64,000 bases of DNA from Brevibacillus brevis (GCF_031583145.1 NZ_CP134050.1:5783501-5847500); one strand, 5' to 3'; numbered from the stretch's first letter, positions 1 through 9,800 are shown. The notes: generated from the letters alone by a model not told the origin. Translations and numbers: made by a program.

Positions 1-1178
1 AGCCCTTCCAGCTCGGTCGTCCCATTGGTGACCAATCCGGCGATGAACAGCGCGGCTCCGGCGCGAAGATCGGATGCGACTACCTTGGCTCCGTTCAGGC
101 TGCTGCCTCCCTCGATCACGGCAGACCTGCCTTCTACCTTCAATGTCGCGCCCATGCGCCGCAGCTCGTCGATATGGCGAAAGCGCGAACTGTAAATATT
201 GTCCGTCACAATGCTCGAGCCCTTCGCCAAAGTGAGCAGGGTCGTAAACGGCTGCTGCAGGTCCGTTGGGAATCCGGGATAAGGACTCGTCTTCACATCG
301 ATGGGGCGATAGACTTCCTGGCCGATGACCTGAATGCTATCGTCCATCTCCACGACTTGCACGCCGATCTCGCGAAGCTTCGCCGTCACCGACTCCAGAT
401 GCTTGGGGATGACGTTTTCGACCAGGACGTTGCCGTTCGTCGCCGCTGCTGCGATCATGTACGTCCCTGCCTCGATGCGGTCGGGAATGATCGTATGACG
501 GCAGCCGCGCAGGCGCTCCACGCCCTGGATGCGAATCATGTCAGTGCCCGCACCTTTGATGTTCGCGCCCATATTGTTCAGCAAGGTAGCCACGTCGACG
601 ATCTCCGGCTCACGGGCAGCGTTTTCAATAACGGTCACGCCTTCCGCCTTGGCAGCGGCGAGCATGATATTGATCGTAGCCCCGACGCTGACGAGATCGA
701 GGTAAATGCGTGCTCCTTGCAAGCGGCCGTTTTTGGCTTTGATCGTCATGACCCCGTTTTTGTTTTCCACCTGGGCGCCCATCGCCTCAAAGCCTTTGAT
801 ATGCAAATCTACAGGACGCGGGCCGAGATCGCAGCCGCCCGGCAAACCCACTTGCGCTTCTCCGAATTTGGCCAGCAGCGCTCCCCAGAGATAGTAGGAA
901 GCCCTCAGCTTTTTAATCCGTCCGTTGGGCATGAGCATCAGCTGCATCGCCCGTCCGTCGACTTCCATCCAGTCGTCTTCAAAGAGCACGTCGGCCCCCA
1001 TTTCTTGCAGAAGCTGGCAGTAAATGTCTACATCCTGAATACGGGGCAAGTTCTCGATGACGACTGGCCCATCTGCCAATAGCGCGGCAGGAATCAAGGC
1101 AACAGCGCTGTTTTTCGCTCCACTGATGGTGACCGTCCCCGCGAGCGGTTTCCCACCATTGATGATCAACTTATCCAT
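1..1178 (-). CDS. murZ: UDP-N-acetylglucosamine 1-carboxyvinyltransferase (MurA2/MurZ), 3' end outside window
   Basis: Enolpyruvyl transferase for the first committed step of peptidoglycan synthesis, PEP plus UDP-GlcNAc, in the cytoplasm. The translation starts MDKLIINGGKPL. It shows the conserved SGAKNS lysine-asparagine motif, the loop PGGCDLGPRPVDLH carrying the fosfomycin-reactive catalytic cysteine, and the AGTYM region. About 392 codons are visible and the last few dozen of the usual 420-430 lie beyond base 1. The ATG follows a GAGGAG ribosome site. Position next to tal, fbaA and spo0F matches the murZ (murAB) copy of B. subtilis rather than murAA; that paralog assignment is by synteny. 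Confidence 0.93.
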   Translation of the reverse strand, partial: MDKLIINGGKPLAGTVTISGAKNSAVALIPAALLADGPVVIENLPRIQDVDIYCQLLQEMGADVLFEDDWMEVDGRAMQLMLMPNGRIKKLRASYYLWGALLAKFGEAQVGLPGGCDLGPRPVDLHIKGFEAMGAQVENKNGVMTIKAKNGRLQGARIYLDLVSVGATINIMLAAAKAEGVTVIENAAREPEIVDVATLLNNMGANIKGAGTDMIRIQGVERLRGCRHTIIPDRIEAGTYMIAAAATNGNVLVENVIPKHLESVTAKLREIGVQVVEMDDSIQVIGQEVYRPIDVKTSPYPGFPTDLQQPFTTLLTLAKGSSIVTDNIYSSRFRHIDELRRMGATLKVEGRSAVIEGGSSLNGAKVVASDLRAGAALFIAGLVTNGTTELEG

Positions 1179-1208
1179 GCTCTGCTCTCCTCAGGCGTAA
1201 TCGGGAAA

Positions 1209-1239
1209 GAAGCACCTTCCCCGGTGGAAAAGGTGCTTG
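1209..1239 (-). terminator. Hairpin between tal and murZ
   Basis: On the minus strand AAGCACCTT pairs with AAGGTGCTT across a short loop and is followed by CTTTCC. The U-tract is short, so this may be a partial terminator that lowers murZ read-through from the fbaA-tal transcript. Confidence 0.5.
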
Positions 1240-1258
1240 AATCAAATCGGCACGTTTC

Positions 1259-1903
1259 TTATTTTTGCATGCTTGCCCAGTCAGCGAGGAACTTCTCCAG
1301 GCCGCTTTCCGTGAGCGGATGGGCAATCAGCTGTTTGAACACTTTGGCTGGAATGGTCGCGAAATGCGCTCCGCGTTTCGCCGCTTCCGTCACGTGAACA
1401 GGGTGGCGAACCGAGGCAGCGATGATCTCCGTCTCAATCCCGTGGACAGAATAAATTTCCGCAATGTCATCGATCAACTGCATGCCGTCCTGTCCGATGT
1501 CGTCCAGACGACCCAGGAACGGAGATACGAAGCTCGCTCCTGCGCGGGCGGCCAACAGCGCCTGGTTCGCGGAAAATACCAGGGTGACGTTGGTTTTGAT
1601 CTTCTTTTTCGCGAAGTGCTTGGCGGCTTTCAAGCCTTCAGCGGTCATCGGAATCTTCACGACGATGTTTTTGGACAGCGAAGCCAGCTTCTCGCCTTCT
1701 TCAATCATGCCCTTCGCGTCGGTGCTGATGACTTCCGCGCTGATCGGACCATCCACGATGTCGATGATCTCTTTCAATGTCTCGATGAAATCCCGGCCTT
1801 CCTTGGCTACCAGGGAAGGGTTCGTGGTCACGCCCGCAAGCACACCCCACTCGTGGATTTCACGAATTTCGTCGACGTTTGCTGTATCTATCAGAAAACG
1901 CAT
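1259..1903 (-). CDS. tal: Transaldolase / fructose-6-phosphate aldolase-like protein (TalC type)
   Basis: A 214-residue single-domain class I aldolase of the short transaldolase/FSA family, acting in the non-oxidative pentose phosphate pathway. The start MRFLIDTANVDEIRE, the TTNPSL loop, the Schiff-base lysine in NIVVKIPMT (about residue 83) and the late IPAKVFKQL motif are all present. Length fits TalC/YwjH, not the long TalB type. It lies 15 bases after fbaA and is probably co-transcribed with it. Transaldolase versus fructose-6-phosphate aldolase activity cannot be decided from sequence alone; Bacillus homologs are transaldolases. Confidence 0.93.
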   Translation of the reverse strand: MRFLIDTANVDEIREIHEWGVLAGVTTNPSLVAKEGRDFIETLKEIIDIVDGPISAEVISTDAKGMIEEGEKLASLSKNIVVKIPMTAEGLKAAKHFAKKKIKTNVTLVFSANQALLAARAGASFVSPFLGRLDDIGQDGMQLIDDIAEIYSVHGIETEIIAASVRHPVHVTEAAKRGAHFATIPAKVFKQLIAHPLTESGLEKFLADWASMQK

Positions 1904-1918
1904 GGGAATCCTCCTTGG

Positions 1919-2773
1919 TTACGCGCGGTTGCTGCTGCCGAACAAGCGCATTTTTCCTTTGACTACTTCCTTGATCGCGTCGCGAGCAGGGCCCAGATAT
2001 TTGCGCGGGTCGATCTCGTTCGGCTTGGCTTCCAGCACTTTGCGTACCGTTTCGGTGCATGCGACTTGAGATTCGGTATTGACGTTGATTTTTCCTACGC
2101 CCAGGCTGATGGATTTGACAATCGCATCGTCCGGTACGCCGGAACCGCCGTGCAGCACGATAGGAGCGGCGATGTTGTTCGCCACTTTTTCGATGATGTC
2201 AAAGCGAATTTTCGGAACGCCCTTGTACATGCCGTGCGCAGTACCTACGGCGATCGCTACGTAGTCTACTTTTGTCTCTTCCCAGAAGCGGATCGCCTCT
2301 TCCGGATTTGCCAGAGTGGCATCTTCCTCATCCACGGACAGGTCATCCTCTACCCCGCCGATCGTACCGAGCTCGCCCTCAACAGAAACGCCAACAGCGT
2401 GTGCAGCCTCTACTACTTGTTTGGTCAAACGAATGTTGTCTTCAAACGAGTGATGAGAACCATCGAACATGACAGAAGAGAATCCGGCGCGGATGCACTT
2501 CATCACCATGTCAAAATTGCTGCCGTGATCCAGGTGCAATGCGACCGGGACACCTGCGCGCTCCGCCGCTACTTTCGCGATGGCCACGGTGTAGTCGATG
2601 CCCATGTATTTAAGAGCTCCCTCGGAAACCCCGAAAATGACAGGCGACTTTTCTTCCATCGCGGCTTCGGTAATGGCTTGAGTAAACTCTAGGTTGTTCA
2701 GGTTGAATTGTCCGACGGCGTATTTATGCTTCTTGACGTCTTCGGTAAAAGCGGTCATAGGTACCAGTGGCAT
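1919..2773 (-). CDS. fbaA: Class II fructose-1,6-bisphosphate aldolase
   Basis: Zinc-dependent glycolytic/gluconeogenic aldolase, 284 residues. Metal and substrate motifs are visible: HLDHGS near residue 80, DGSHH, GTAHGMY and LHGGSGVPDD. The start MPLVPMTAFTEDVKK was chosen because a strong GGAGGA site sits just upstream; the open frame extends ten codons further without a better signal. The order spo0F-fbaA-tal-murZ equals that of B. subtilis. Confidence 0.96.
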   Translation of the reverse strand: MPLVPMTAFTEDVKKHKYAVGQFNLNNLEFTQAITEAAMEEKSPVIFGVSEGALKYMGIDYTVAIAKVAAERAGVPVALHLDHGSNFDMVMKCIRAGFSSVMFDGSHHSFEDNIRLTKQVVEAAHAVGVSVEGELGTIGGVEDDLSVDEEDATLANPEEAIRFWEETKVDYVAIAVGTAHGMYKGVPKIRFDIIEKVANNIAAPIVLHGGSGVPDDAIVKSISLGVGKINVNTESQVACTETVRKVLEAKPNEIDPRKYLGPARDAIKEVVKGKMRLFGSSNRA

Positions 2774-2871
2774 GTTTGTAAATCCTCCTCTAGCAGACTT
2801 CAATCATGTGGCTTATTATATCACAGACACTTGGTTGTTAACAGGTACGCTTGTCTCGGGTGTCCTTGGGC

Positions 2872-3246
2872 CTAGCAAGCCAGCTGCTGATGAACGGCCA
2901 TTCGCAGCTCGTCGATATCAAACGGTTTGGTAAAATGTGTCAACGCACCCAGCTGTGTCGCTTCCTTGATCATGTCGAGCTCGCCATACGCTGTCATCAT
3001 GATGACTTTGATGTCCTGATTGATTTTCTTGATGTGCTTCAAAATCTCGATCCCGTCCATGCCAGGAATCTTCATATCGAGTATAACCAGATCGGGCGAC
3101 TCTTTTTCCACGATTTCCAAGGCCATCTTTCCGTTTGCCGCCTGGAATGTCTTGTACCCTTCCTTGCCCAGCACCTCGTACAGCAAAATGCGGATTCCGT
3201 ACTGATCGTCGACTACCAACACTTTTTTATCCTGCTTGTCCAACAT
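2872..3246 (-). CDS. spo0F: Sporulation phosphorelay response regulator Spo0F
   Basis: A 124-residue stand-alone receiver domain that takes phosphate from sporulation kinases and passes it to Spo0B. Acidic pocket Asp13-Asp14, phospho-acceptor Asp57 in ILDMKIPGMDG, Thr85 in MMTAYGE and Lys107 in FTKPFD are all in place. There is no output domain. The protein implies an endospore former with a full phosphorelay. A sigma-H-like promoter lies about 40 bases upstream. Confidence 0.96.
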   Translation of the reverse strand: MLDKQDKKVLVVDDQYGIRILLYEVLGKEGYKTFQAANGKMALEIVEKESPDLVILDMKIPGMDGIEILKHIKKINQDIKVIMMTAYGELDMIKEATQLGALTHFTKPFDIDELRMAVHQQLAC

Positions 3247-3287
3247 TCAATTTCCCCCTGACCAGAGCCTTTTCCTTATGGACTTAA

Positions 3288-3314
3288 GTTCGCCTAAATT
3301 CAGGAAACTCCTTC
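3288..3314 (-). promoter_or_regulatory. Candidate sigma-H promoter of spo0F
   Basis: On the minus strand GAAGGAGTT, 13 bases, then CGAAC resembles the sigma-H pattern RWAGGAWWT-N12-14-HGAAT (two mismatches in total). It is 41 bases before the spo0F start. B. subtilis spo0F is known to use sigma-H; the assignment here is inference. Confidence 0.5.
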
Positions 3315-3353
3315 CCAAACCCGGCGAAATTTTCCCGCGTTGCCGCTTTGGAG

Positions 3354-3359
3354 TATAAT
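3354..3359 (+). promoter_or_regulatory. -10 element (TATAAT) upstream of amj
   Basis: A perfect TATAAT lies 43 bases before the amj start codon. No good -35 hexamer is visible at 16-18 bases, so the promoter may be activator-dependent or use another sigma for its main control. Confidence 0.4.
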
Positions 3360-3401
3360 GGTTGTACCATTTTACAGCCGAGTGAGGAGCCCGCAAACGC
3401 A

Positions 3402-4196
3402 ATGGACACTGTCCTTTTGATATGCTTGCTGACGTTCGTCATCCATACCACAGAGACTCTTTCCTACGCCGTGCGTTTTGCAGGCGTACAGACGGGGAGA
3501 CTGGCCGTAGCCTTGTCCCTCGTCGGCATCATATTGCTGCTGTCCCGCACCTCGAACTTGATTCAAGGGCCGTTCACCGGGGGTCTGATCGACCAGGCGG
3601 CCTTGCAGCATACCGATCCGAGCCTGAAGCTGCACTTGATTATTGTCGCCTCCACCCTGGGAACACTGACAGCCATATTGTTGTTTCCAACTGCGGTACA
3701 GCTCTCGAAAAGACTGATCGCAAGGCTGGAGCTGGCCGGCTCGATCCCGCAAATGCTGCGCACGGCCGTGACAATCGACAGCCTCCGAAGCGTGCGGCAC
3801 CACGTGCGAGTGCCCAGCCTCCCTGTTATTTCGCGCTTTCGGATCAAGGGGGTGCCCAAGCGCCTCCTGCTTCTCAACTGCATCGGAACGGGCATCTACA
3901 CGAGCAGCGTCCTTTCCGTGCTGTACGCCACACTGCTGGCGCCGGATTACAAAGCAACCGTGTCGATGTCATCCGGGATGATCAATGGGTTTGCCACCAT
4001 TTTCATGACGATCCTGGTCGATCCGCAGGTCGCGCTCATGACGGAAAAAGCGATGCAAGGCACATCCTCGCACGACTCAATCCGCGATATGTACCAGTGG
4101 CTGATGATCTCCCGCTTTTTCGGAACGCTGCTCGCCCAGGCGCTGCTCATCCCCTCCGCTTACTGGGTCGCGTGGATCGCCCCGCTCTTCCATTAA
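3402..4196 (+). CDS. amj: Alternate lipid II flippase Amj (DUF2837, YdaH family)
   Basis: An integral membrane protein of 264 residues with several hydrophobic segments. The N-terminal TFVIHTTETLSYAVRFAGVQTGR and the LLLSRTSNLIQGP block are characteristic of YdaH/Amj, the alternate flippase that moves lipid II across the membrane when MurJ is impaired. The ATG at 3402 was chosen because GAGGAG precedes it by 11 bases; an in-frame ATG at 3348 overlaps the -10 element. It is divergent from spo0F and replaces ywjG at this place compared with B. subtilis. In B. subtilis amj lies elsewhere and is sigma-M controlled. Confidence 0.88.
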   Translation: MDTVLLICLLTFVIHTTETLSYAVRFAGVQTGRLAVALSLVGIILLLSRTSNLIQGPFTGGLIDQAALQHTDPSLKLHLIIVASTLGTLTAILLFPTAVQLSKRLIARLELAGSIPQMLRTAVTIDSLRSVRHHVRVPSLPVISRFRIKGVPKRLLLLNCIGTGIYTSSVLSVLYATLLAPDYKATVSMSSGMINGFATIFMTILVDPQVALMTEKAMQGTSSHDSIRDMYQWLMISRFFGTLLAQALLIPSAYWVAWIAPLFH

Positions 4197-4210
4197 AAGA
4201 CCGTACACAA

Positions 4211-4247
4211 AAAAGCACCTGCGGTTTTCTCACGCGCAGGTGCTTTT
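4211..4247. terminator. Bidirectional terminator between amj and pyrG
   Basis: AAAAGCACCTGCG (4211-4223) pairs perfectly with CGCAGGTGCTTTT (4235-4247), with A- and T-tracts on the two sides. It serves the convergent amj and pyrG. Confidence 0.9.
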
Positions 4248-4260
4248 TCCTTGCTTCTCT

Positions 4261-5862
4261 TTATTTCCGGTGGGTCAGGGACGCTTTTACAAAGTCGCGG
4301 AACAGCGGTTGCGGGCGGTTCGGACGGGAGGTGAACTCCGGATGGAACTGGGTAGCCACGAACCAAGGATGCTCAGGTACTTCCACGATTTCCACCAGGC
4401 GGCCGTCCGGCGAGGTGCCGGCAAAACGCAAGCCCAGAGACGCCAGTTGCTCGCGGTATTCGTTGTTGACCTCGTAACGGTGGCGGTGACGCTCGTACAC
4501 CAAGGTGCTGCCGTACGCCTGCTCGGTCAGGCTTCCCTCTTCGACTTTGGTCGGGCCGACACCCAGGCGCATCGTGCCGCCTTTGTCTTCGATGTCCTTT
4601 TGCTCCGGCAGAAGGTCGATGACAGGATAAGGCGTGTCCGGATTGATCTCGGAGCTGTTCGCCAGATCCATTCCCGCCACGTGGCGCGCAAATTCGATAA
4701 CTGCGATCTGCATGCCAAGGCAAATGCCCAGGAACGGAACTTTATTTTCACGAGCGTAGCGCGTCGCGATGATTTTCCCTTCGATCCCGCGGTCTCCGAA
4801 TCCGCCTGGGACGAGGATGCCATCGACATCGCCCAACAGCTCTTCGACGTTTTGCAGAGTGACTTCTTCGGCACTTACCCATTTGATGTCGATTTTGGAA
4901 TCAATTGCATAGCCGCCGTGGTACAGCGCTTCTGCAACGGACAGGTAAGCGTCGTGCAGTTCCACGTATTTCCCGACAATCGCGATGCGCGTGGTCTTGG
5001 ACAGGTTTTTGATCTTCGCGACCAGCGATTTCCACTCGGTCATGTCCGCTTCCTGGCAAGTCAGGCCCAGGTGGCGGCAGACGTAATCGTCCAGACCTTG
5101 TGCTTGCAGCTGCAACGGCACGTCATAGAGAGTCTCGGCGTCGACGCATTCCACGACTGCGTTTTTATCGATGTCACAGAACAGAGCCAGCTTGTCTTTC
5201 ATCTCTTGAGTCATCGGCTGTTCGGTCCGGGTCACGATGACAGTAGGCTGGATGCCCAGGCTGCGCAGTTCCTTCACGCTGTGCTGGGTCGGCTTCGTTT
5301 TCATTTCGCCGGCAGCTTTGATGTAAGGAACGAGCGTCACATGGATGTACATGACGTTCTCGCGGCCGATGTCGCTCTTGATCTGGCGGATCGCTTCCAG
5401 GAACGGCAGGCTCTCGATGTCTCCGACAGTTCCGCCGATCTCGGTGATGACGACGTCTGCACCCGTCTCGCGGCCTGCACGGAATACGCGTTCCTTGATC
5501 TCGTTGGTGATGTGCGGAATGACCTGTACGGTACCGCCCAGATAGTCGCCGCGGCGTTCTTTCGCAATGACCGAAGAGTAAATTTTACCGGTCGTTACAT
5601 TGGAGTTGGCGCTCAGGTTGATGTCGATAAAACGCTCGTAGTGCCCAAGGTCCAAGTCCGTTTCCGCTCCATCGTCCGTCACGAACACTTCCCCGTGCTG
5701 GTACGGGCTCATCGTCCCCGGGTCAACGTTGATGTATGGGTCAAACTTCTGGATGGTAACTTTTAGTCCCCGATTCTTCAGGAGTCGGCCCAGAGACGCC
5801 GCTGTAATCCCTTTTCCCAACGAGGATACGACCCCGCCTGTCACAAAAATATACTTCGTCAT
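4261..5862 (-). CDS. pyrG: CTP synthase
   Basis: Amidates UTP to CTP with glutamine and ATP. It has 533 residues, the family's normal size. The N-terminal synthetase domain begins MTKYIFVTGGVVSSLGKG (P-loop). The C-terminal class I glutamine amidotransferase carries the nucleophile in FLGICLGMQ and a late FHPEF motif. The start follows GAGGGGACG. Its leader has the GGGC start and attenuator typical of pyrG control by reiterative transcription. Confidence 0.97.
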   Translation of the reverse strand: MTKYIFVTGGVVSSLGKGITAASLGRLLKNRGLKVTIQKFDPYINVDPGTMSPYQHGEVFVTDDGAETDLDLGHYERFIDINLSANSNVTTGKIYSSVIAKERRGDYLGGTVQVIPHITNEIKERVFRAGRETGADVVITEIGGTVGDIESLPFLEAIRQIKSDIGRENVMYIHVTLVPYIKAAGEMKTKPTQHSVKELRSLGIQPTVIVTRTEQPMTQEMKDKLALFCDIDKNAVVECVDAETLYDVPLQLQAQGLDDYVCRHLGLTCQEADMTEWKSLVAKIKNLSKTTRIAIVGKYVELHDAYLSVAEALYHGGYAIDSKIDIKWVSAEEVTLQNVEELLGDVDGILVPGGFGDRGIEGKIIATRYARENKVPFLGICLGMQIAVIEFARHVAGMDLANSSEINPDTPYPVIDLLPEQKDIEDKGGTMRLGVGPTKVEEGSLTEQAYGSTLVYERHRHRYEVNNEYREQLASLGLRFAGTSPDGRLVEIVEVPEHPWFVATQFHPEFTSRPNRPQPLFRDFVKASLTHRK

Positions 5863-5925
5863 CGTTAACGTCCCCTCTTTCCCTTATCCTCAAGATGATT
5901 GAAAAACATATGAAGACGGCTCCCA

Positions 5926-5990
5926 AAAAAAAGAAAAACAAAAGCGAGTCCTATCCCGTGAACCAATGGGGTAGGGGCACTTTTGTTTTA
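5926..5990 (-). promoter_or_regulatory. pyrG leader attenuator (intrinsic terminator with C-rich anti-target)
   Basis: On the minus strand AACAAAAG...CCCCTACCCC pairs with GGGATAGG...CTTTTGTT and is followed by a long U-tract. The 5' arm is rich in C, as needed to pair with poly-G tails added by slippage at the GGGC start when CTP is low. That mechanism is established for B. subtilis pyrG; here it is inferred from the matching layout. Confidence 0.8.
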
Positions 5991-6023
5991 TAGTTTCCCA
6001 TATTCAAACCTTCTTCATGTGAA

Positions 6024-6063
6024 GCCCAAGGAGTATTTTATCTGTCCCTCAAGCGGAAGTCAA
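6024..6063 (-). promoter_or_regulatory. pyrG promoter with GGGC initial transcribed sequence
   Basis: TTGACT (6058-6063), a 17-base spacer, TAAAAT (6035-6040), then 7 bases to GGGC (6024-6027). The promoter overlaps the stop end of rpoE. GGGC at +1 is the hallmark of pyrG promoters that respond to CTP by G-addition. Confidence 0.82.
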
Positions 6064-6070
6064 GGACTTA

Positions 6071-6625
6071 TCATTTGTCATCTTCGTCTTCGGCGTCCTC
6101 GTCCAGTTCTGCCTCTTCCAGCTCTTCTTCCTCGAACAGCTCCTCTTCGTCCTCGAGCTCTTCCTCATCGATCTCCGGGTCGATTTCATCGTCTTCGATT
6201 TCGGCCTCTTCGTCCACGAATTCTTCGTCGTCTTCAAAGATGACCACATCGTCTTCTTCGTAATCTTCGACGATTTCGTCTTCGGTATCGTAGTCGTCGA
6301 AGTCGTCGTCCAGGATGACCTTTTTCTTTTTGGTGCCTCCGCCTTCCTGGGTCTCCTCGACCGTATCGGTCGGATACCAGCGTTTGAGGCCCCATACGTT
6401 GTCGCCGAGGCAGACGAAACGGCCGTCGATGTTAATTTCTGTGTATACTTGAGCGATGATGGCCATGAGATCTTCTTTAGACATCTGGCGAATAGTCGCC
6501 AGTTCATCCATCAGTTCGCGGAAGTTGTAAGTCCGGTTGGTTTCGCGCAAAATTTCATACGCAATGTCAACCAATGCCATTTCACTCAGTTTTTCTGGAT
6601 CAATATGGGCAAACAATTGACTCAC
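6071..6625 (-). CDS. rpoE: RNA polymerase delta subunit
   Basis: The delta factor of Firmicute RNA polymerase, which promotes polymerase recycling and sensitivity to initiating NTP. The N-terminal HARE-HTH domain contains KLSEMALVDIAYEIL and GRFVCLGDNVWGLKRW. From about residue 100 to the end (184) it is almost all Asp and Glu. The GTG at 6625 (VSQLFAHIDPEK) was chosen because AAAGGA precedes it by 11 bases; the longer ATG frame at 6646 has no ribosome site and would place that site inside the gene. It sits upstream of pyrG as in B. subtilis. Confidence 0.92.
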   Translation of the reverse strand: MSQLFAHIDPEKLSEMALVDIAYEILRETNRTYNFRELMDELATIRQMSKEDLMAIIAQVYTEINIDGRFVCLGDNVWGLKRWYPTDTVEETQEGGGTKKKKVILDDDFDDYDTEDEIVEDYEEDDVVIFEDDEEFVDEEAEIEDDEIDPEIDEEELEDEEELFEEEELEEAELDEDAEDEDDK

Positions 6626-6810
6626 TGAAGGGCACGTCCTTTCCATTGAAAACTATGGGATACCATGCGGCCTTTCCTTTTTGAGGCTCGGCCTTGTATC
6701 GGTAAATCAACAATAATTACGGATTCTTCGATTGTACACCATACGAAGGCTAACATACAGTATTCCTTATTTTAGACGAAAATGCAAGGCTTTCAAACGC
6801 TAAGAGAAGG

Positions 6811-6837
6811 AAAATCCCCCGGCCGACCTGCCGAGGG
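6811..6837 (-). terminator. Terminator after icmF
   Basis: CCCTCGGC pairs with GCCGGGGG (one G-T pair) on the minus strand and is followed by GGATTTTCC. It is 10 bases past the icmF stop. Confidence 0.55.
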
Positions 6838-6846
6838 AGATCCATC

Positions 6847-9800
6847 CTACATATTCCGGCGGTATTGTCCGCCCACTTCATACAAGGCCGCGCTGATCTG
6901 CCCCAGCGAAGCCACCTTCACCGTCTCCATCAGCTCTGCGAAAATATTGCCGCCGGACATGGCGACCTCCTGCAGACGGCGCAGCGCCGGTCCGGCCTTG
7001 GCGCGGTTTCTTTCCTGGAAGGCGCGCAGGTTTTGGATCTGCTGCACCTTCTCTTCTTCCGTGGCGCGCGCCAGCTCGATCTCGTAGTCTTCCTCGGAGG
7101 AATTCGGATTGATAAAGGTGTTGACCCCGATGATCGGCAGCTCGCCCGTATGCTTCTTCATTTCGTAGTACATCGACTCATCCTGGATCTTGCCGCGCTG
7201 GTACTGGGTCTCCATCGCACCGAGAACGCCACCGCGGGAGCTGATCCGCTCGAATTCCTGCATGACCGCTTCCTCGACCAGATCCGTCAGTTCCTCGATG
7301 ATGAACGCTCCTTGCAGCGGATTTTCGTTTTTCGCCAGCCCGAGCTCTTTATTGATGATCATCTGGATGGCCATGGCGCGGCGAACCGAGTTTTCCGTCG
7401 GTGTCGTGATTGCCTCGTCATAGGCGTTGGTGTGCAAGGAGTTGCAATTGTCATAGATGGCGACCAGCGCCTGAAGGGTAGTCCGGATGTCGTTGAAATC
7501 CATTTCCTGCGCGTGCAGCGAGCGACCCGACGTCTGAATGTGGTACTTCAGCTTTTGGCTGCGCTCGTTGGCACCGTAGCGGTTTTTCATCACGGTCGCC
7601 CAGATGCGGCGCGCGACCCGGCCAATCACGGTGTACTCGGGATCGAGGCCGTTGGAGAAAAAGAACGACAGGTTTGGCGCAAAGTCGTCAATGTTCATGC
7701 CCCGGCTCAGGTAGTACTCGACATACGTAAAGCCGTTTGCAAGTGTAAACGCCAGTTGGGTGATCGGGTTCGCACCCGCCTCCGCGATGTGGTAGCCCGA
7801 GATGGAGACGGAATAGTAGTTGCGCACTTTGTGGTCGATGAAATACTGCTGAATATCCCCCATCATCCGCAAGGCGAACTCTGTGGAGAAAATGCAGGTG
7901 TTTTGCCCCTGATCCTCCTTGAGAATGTCCGCTTGCACCGTCCCGCGCACCGTCGACAGCGTGTACGCCTTGATCTGTTCGCTTTCCTCAGCGGTAGGCT
8001 GACGCCCTTCCCGCGCTACGAATGCTTCGATCTGCTGCTCGATCGCCGTGTTCATGAACATCGCCAGGATCATCGGAGCCGGGCCGTTGATCGTCATCGA
8101 CACCGACGTGCTCGGCGCACACAGGTCAAAGCCCGCATACAGCTTTTTCATGTCGTCCAGCGTACAGATGCTTACGCCGCTGGTGCCGATCTTGCCATAA
8201 ATGTCCGGGCGGTAGTCGGGGTCTTCCCCGTACAGGGTCACAGAATCAAACGCCGTGCTCAACCGCTTGGCCTCATCGTTTTGCGACAAGAAGTGGAAGC
8301 GGCGGTTGGTGCGCTCCGGCGTGCCTTCTCCGGCAAATTGACGCTTCGGATCCTCCCCTTCCCGTTTGAACGGAAACACACCTGCCGTATACGGGAACTC
8401 ACCTGGGAAGTTTTCCTTGAGGGACCATTTCAAGATTTCTCCCCAATCCTCGAACTGCGGCACCGATACTTTGGGAATGCGCGTACCGGACAGCGATTCG
8501 CTGAACAGCTTGGTCACGATCTCCTTGTCTCGGATTTTGGTCACGAATTGATCCTGCTTGTAGGCGGCCTTTAGCTTCGGCCACTGCTCCAAAATGCGCT
8601 TGCACTCCGGATGCAGCTTTTCCTCGAACAGCTCGATCTGTTTTTCCAGTACGGCTGCGACTTCACGAGCCGAGTCCTCGCCGGACGCCAGCAGCGTCTC
8701 CTTTGCGCCGTGCAGCTGGTACAGCTTTCGGGCAATCGCCGACTGTTCTTCCGCATACTGGCGGTAGCGGCGGACGGTATTTGCGATTTCTTGCAAGTAG
8801 TTGACCCTTTCTGTCGGAATCAACGAAGTTTTATGAATTTTGACAGGAGTCGTATCCAGTCCCTCGAGAGGCCAATCCACTCCTGTTTTCTCCACGATCT
8901 TGTGCATCAAGGCAGCGAACAGCACGTTGGTGCCCGGATCGTTGAATTGGCTGGCGATCGTGCCGTAGACCGGGACTTTCTCGTCTGGCAGCTCGAACTG
9001 CTGGTGGTTGCGCCGGTATTGTTTCCGAACCTCGCGCAGAGCGTCCTCCGAGCCTTTGCGCTCGAACTTGTTGATGGCAATCACGTCGGCAAAATCCAGC
9101 ATGTCGATCTTCTCGAGCTGGGACGGCGCCCCGAATTCGCTGGTCATCACGTACATGGACACGTCGCACACCTCGGTGACCTGGGCATCCCCCTGACCGA
9201 TTCCGCTCGTCTCCACGATGATCAGATCGAAATGGGCAGCCCGCGCCACGCGAATCGCGTCCTTCAATGCAGCTGACAGCTCCATCCCCGATTTGCGGGT
9301 AGCCAGGCTGCGCATGTAGACGCGCGGCGTGTTGTTGGCGTTCATCCGAATGCGGTCGCCAAGCAGCGCTCCGCCCGACTTTTGCTTGGACGGATCGACG
9401 GACAGGATGGCGACTGTCTTGTCAGTGTACTTGCGAATGAACCGGCGCACCAGTTCGTCCGTGAGCGAGCTTTTTCCTGCTCCGCCCGTACCGGTAATTC
9501 CCAGCACCGGGACCGCCCCCTGCGGCTCTGGCACGCTGCTTTGGAGCGGCTCCACCCATTCTTTTTGGTCGACGGCGTACTCTGCCACGGAGATTAGCCG
9601 CGCAACCGCCTGATGATTTTGCTCGCGCAGCTTTTCCACTTCATCGTTCAGCTCTTTGACCGTCGGAAAGTCGGCGTGCCGGATCATGTCGTTGATCATG
9701 CCCTGCAAGCCGAGCTGACGGCCGTCGTCCGGCGAATAGATTTTGCACACGCCGTATTTCTCCAACTCCCGAATTTCCCGTGGAACGATGACACCGCCCC

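Noticed and set aside
1265..2692. Long plus-strand open frame of 475 codons opposite tal and fbaA
   Set aside because: It lies antisense to two well-recognised genes, has no ribosome site and no family likeness; the codon bias of the real genes leaves the opposite frame open.
4240..5766. 508-codon plus-strand open frame opposite pyrG
   Set aside because: Antisense shadow of pyrG; it also crosses the amj/pyrG terminator.
6075..6263. Plus-strand open frame made almost only of serine
   Set aside because: It is the complement of the Asp/Glu tail of rpoE.
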